Positions 6,539 through 8,379 of a DNA stretch of 8,379 bases are shown here, one piece after another (position 1 is the stretch's first letter; each line of letters starts with the position of its first letter). Made by a program: the position numbers and the translations under genes. This stretch comes from an uncultured Desulfuromonas sp. (GTDB lineage: Bacteria > Desulfobacterota > Desulfuromonadia > Desulfuromonadales > Trichloromonadaceae), in the NCBI GenBank assembly GCA_937982495.1, contig CALJLX010000009.1, positions 1 to 8,379 on the forward strand, in the 5' to 3' direction. The notes under the pieces were generated by a model that was given only the letters and a program-made list of their open reading frames with translations, did not search any database and was not told where the DNA came from.

Positions 6539-7596
6539 ACCAGACGGTCCGTGTTCTGGTGGTCGACGACTCCGCTTACAATCGTCGCACGATCATCAAG
6601 CTTCTTGAGGAGATCCCGGGTGTGACCGTGGTCGGCTACGCCTGCAACGGTGAGGAGGGCTTGCGCAAATTTTTCGATTTGCAGCCCGATCTGGTGACCC
6701 TCGACCTGGAGATGCCGCGCATCGACGGTTTCGGTTTTTTGCGGATCGTCATGCAAAACCGTCCGACGCCGGTGATCGTCGTCTCCTCCCTCGCCGATGA
6801 TGAAAATGTCTTCAAAGCCCTCGAACTGGGAGCCGTCGACTTCGTGGCCAAACCGACCAGCCGGATTTCCCCCGAATTGGTGAATATCCGCGACGATCTC
6901 CTGGCTAAGGTCATGGAAACCGCCCGCACCGATATGAACAAGGTGTTGCGTCGTCCATCGGCCAGGGACCGGATCCGCGAATCCTCGGCCGGGCCGATGC
7001 CTACGCTCATCCCCCGGAGCAACGGCCTTGGCCAGATCGTCATCGGCGCTTCCACGGGCGGTCCCCCCGCGCTCCAGGCCCTGCTCTCCTCCATCACCGA
7101 CCCTTTGCCTTTGGGCATCGCTATTTCCCAGCATATGCCGCCGGTTTTTACCCGCGCCTTCGCCGAGCGTTTGAACAAGTTCTGCGCCCTGGAAGTCAAA
7201 GAGGGGCAAACGGGGGATCTGATGCTTCCCGGGCGCGTGCTGATCGCGCCGGGGGGAAAAAATCTCACTTTTCAGGTGCGTGCCGGCAACGTCATCGCTT
7301 TGGTCGAGGATCCGCCACCGAGTCAGCGCTACACTCCATCCGTCGATGTCATGTTCAAATCCGCCAGCGAGGTTTTCGGTGCGAACCTGCTGGGCGTCGT
7401 TCTCACCGGTATGGGCAATGACGGTGCTCGCGGGGTGGAGCGGATCAAGGAACGGGGCGGTCAGGTGCTCGCCGAAAGCGAGGAAAGCAGCGTGGTCTTC
7501 GGCATGCCCAAGGAAGCGATCGCGACCGGCAAGGTAGATAAGGTTCTTCCTCTTTCCCTGATGGCCGGTGAAGTTTTGCGCCGCTGCGGATTTTAA
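6535..7596 (+). CDS. cheB: Chemotaxis response regulator / protein-glutamate methylesterase CheB
   Basis: CheB removes methyl groups from receptor glutamates (and in many species deamidates glutamines), working against CheR. It has 353 residues. The N-terminal receiver domain (about 4-120) has the acidic pair Asp11-Asp12, phospho-acceptor Asp57 (TLDLEMP), Ser84-Ser85 at the switch position and Lys106 (AKPTS). A linker (about 121-165) follows. The C-terminal methylesterase domain has the complete catalytic triad: Ser173 in GASTGG, His200 in SQHMP and Asp296 in TGMGNDG. Phosphorylation by CheA would relieve inhibition of the esterase by the receiver domain, as known for the family. The ATG start overlaps the cheR stop codon by 4 nt and has GGGAG 7 nt upstream. 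It ends with TAA, with no terminator-like hairpin after it, so transcription probably continues into the GAF gene. Confidence 0.97.
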   Translation: MNQTVRVLVVDDSAYNRRTIIKLLEEIPGVTVVGYACNGEEGLRKFFDLQPDLVTLDLEMPRIDGFGFLRIVMQNRPTPVIVVSSLADDENVFKALELGAVDFVAKPTSRISPELVNIRDDLLAKVMETARTDMNKVLRRPSARDRIRESSAGPMPTLIPRSNGLGQIVIGASTGGPPALQALLSSITDPLPLGIAISQHMPPVFTRAFAERLNKFCALEVKEGQTGDLMLPGRVLIAPGGKNLTFQVRAGNVIALVEDPPPSQRYTPSVDVMFKSASEVFGANLLGVVLTGMGNDGARGVERIKERGGQVLAESEESSVVFGMPKEAIATGKVDKVLPLSLMAGEVLRRCGF

Positions 7597-7630
7597 CCCC
7601 ATCGACGATATCCTCCCAGGAGCGGTTTAC

Positions 7631-8379
7631 ATGTCGGAATTCAGCGAGGAAAGCAGTTCGGCCAAGCGGGCCGAGGAATTTCTTCAGGTTTTCAAGAAGG
7701 GCGCCGAATTTACCCAGTCCCTCTTGAAAGAAAACGAGCGTCTGCGTTACCAGATTCTCAAACTCAAAGAGCCGGCGGCGCAAGATATTCCTTCTCCGAT
7801 CCAACTGGAGGAACTCCAACGGTTGCGGCAGCAGGTCGCCGAACTGGAACGGGAGAAACAGGAGATTCTCGACCGGATCAAGGCTGTTGAGGAGGAAAAT
7901 CACGATTTCGCCAATCGCTACGTCGTGGTCGAATCGGAAAACAACATGCTGGCGAATCTATACATCGCCTCCTACCAGCTGCATTCGACCCTCGACTTCA
8001 GGGAAGTTCTGCAGATCATTTCCGAGATCGTCATCAATCTGATCGGCGCCGAAGTCTTTGCCGTGCTGCTGCTGGACGAAAAAACCGGCAAGCTCGAACT
8101 CGCCGGTCACGAAGGAATCGATGCCTCGGACCTGCCTCCCGTTGACCTGGGTGTGGGGGTGATCGGCCGGGCGGGGCAGACCGGCGAAAATCATTTTGTC
8201 GAGGATATCGAGGCCTATGAACTCGACTATGCCCAGCCCATGGCCTGTATCCCCTTGAAAATCAAGGAGCATGTCATCGGAGTAATCGCCATTTACCGCC
8301 TCCTTGAACAGAAGCGGCGCTTCGCCGATGTCGATTATGAGCTTTTCACCCTACTGGCCGGCCATGCGGCGACCGCTAT
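7631..8379 (+). CDS. Coiled-coil / GAF-domain protein, 3'-truncated by window edge
   Basis: The frame is open from the ATG at 7631 to the window end (249 complete codons), so the C-terminus is missing. CAGGAG lies 8 nt before the start. Residues 1-16 are polar. Residues about 27-110 are rich in Glu, Lys, Leu, Arg and Gln with heptad-like spacing (LLKENERLRYQILKLK; ELQRLRQQVAELEREKQEIL), indicating a long coiled coil broken by a Pro-containing segment near 48-56. A GAF domain starts about residue 117 (STLDFREVLQIISEIV) and continues through AEVFAVLLLDE, a GVGVIGRAGQTGE turn and CIPLKIKEHVIGVIAIY to the edge. GAF domains bind small ligands or cofactors, or mediate dimerisation. No kinase, GGDEF or other output domain is seen in the visible part. 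Its place 34 nt after cheB suggests a cytoplasmic accessory sensor or array component, which is inference. The ligand is unknown. Confidence 0.88.
   Translation, partial: MSEFSEESSSAKRAEEFLQVFKKGAEFTQSLLKENERLRYQILKLKEPAAQDIPSPIQLEELQRLRQQVAELEREKQEILDRIKAVEEENHDFANRYVVVESENNMLANLYIASYQLHSTLDFREVLQIISEIVINLIGAEVFAVLLLDEKTGKLELAGHEGIDASDLPPVDLGVGVIGRAGQTGENHFVEDIEAYELDYAQPMACIPLKIKEHVIGVIAIYRLLEQKRRFADVDYELFTLLAGHAATA

Noticed and set aside
5390..7602. Two long minus-strand open frames (364 and 368 codons) opposite cheR and cheB
   Set aside because: They lie exactly opposite well-recognised cheR and cheB with intact motifs. Their translations look like no protein family and arise from the G/C third-position bias of the real genes.
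7597..7630. Possible terminator or promoter between cheB and the GAF gene
   Set aside because: The gap is only 34 nt, has no hairpin with a T-run and no recognisable promoter boxes, and holds only the ribosome site of the GAF gene.

Overview
The window is a densely packed, single-strand (+) chemosensory operon. Its genes, in order, are the 3' part of cheA, a first cheW with a long N-terminal extension, a single-domain CheY-like response regulator, a second cheW, a large HEAT-repeat protein, cheR, cheB, and the 5' part of a coiled-coil/GAF-domain protein that runs off the end. Base composition is GC-rich, with a strong G/C preference at third codon positions. Four of the seven visible starts are GTG. 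Gene order and protein style suggest a Deltaproteobacteria-type organism in or near Desulfuromonadales/Geobacterales. That placement is inferred from recognition of the protein families, not from a database search.

Layout: positions 1-2033 hold CheA, including the phospho-accepting His of the Hpt domain just inside the left edge. Positions 2051-3584 hold the cheW / REC / cheW trio, spaced by 17 and 23 nt and then a 4-nt ATGA overlap. A 65-nt gap (3585-3649) is the largest non-coding stretch and carries only a small hairpin. Positions 3650-5656 encode the 668-residue HEAT-repeat protein. After 3 nt comes cheR (5660-6538), which overlaps cheB (6535-7596) by 4 nt. A 34-nt gap leads to the GAF protein (7631 to beyond 8379). 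No RNA gene, mobile element, CRISPR array or clear terminator was seen, and no stretch over 300 bases lacks a gene.

How the genes fit together: CheA autophosphorylates and is coupled to receptors through the two CheW adaptors. It can pass phosphate to the REC protein and to the REC domain of CheB. CheR methylates receptor glutamates, and phosphorylated CheB removes the methyl groups. All catalytic and phosphorylation residues that can be checked in CheA, CheR, CheB and the response regulator are intact, so this looks like a working core pathway. No receptor (MCP), CheC, CheD, CheX or CheZ gene lies inside the window, so the signal sensed and the output (flagella, pili or other) cannot be read from it.

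The non-canonical parts are the HEAT-repeat scaffold between cheW and cheR, the coiled-coil/GAF protein after cheB, the N-terminal extension of the first CheW, and the paired CheWs flanking a lone REC protein. These are the best candidates for something not fully described.
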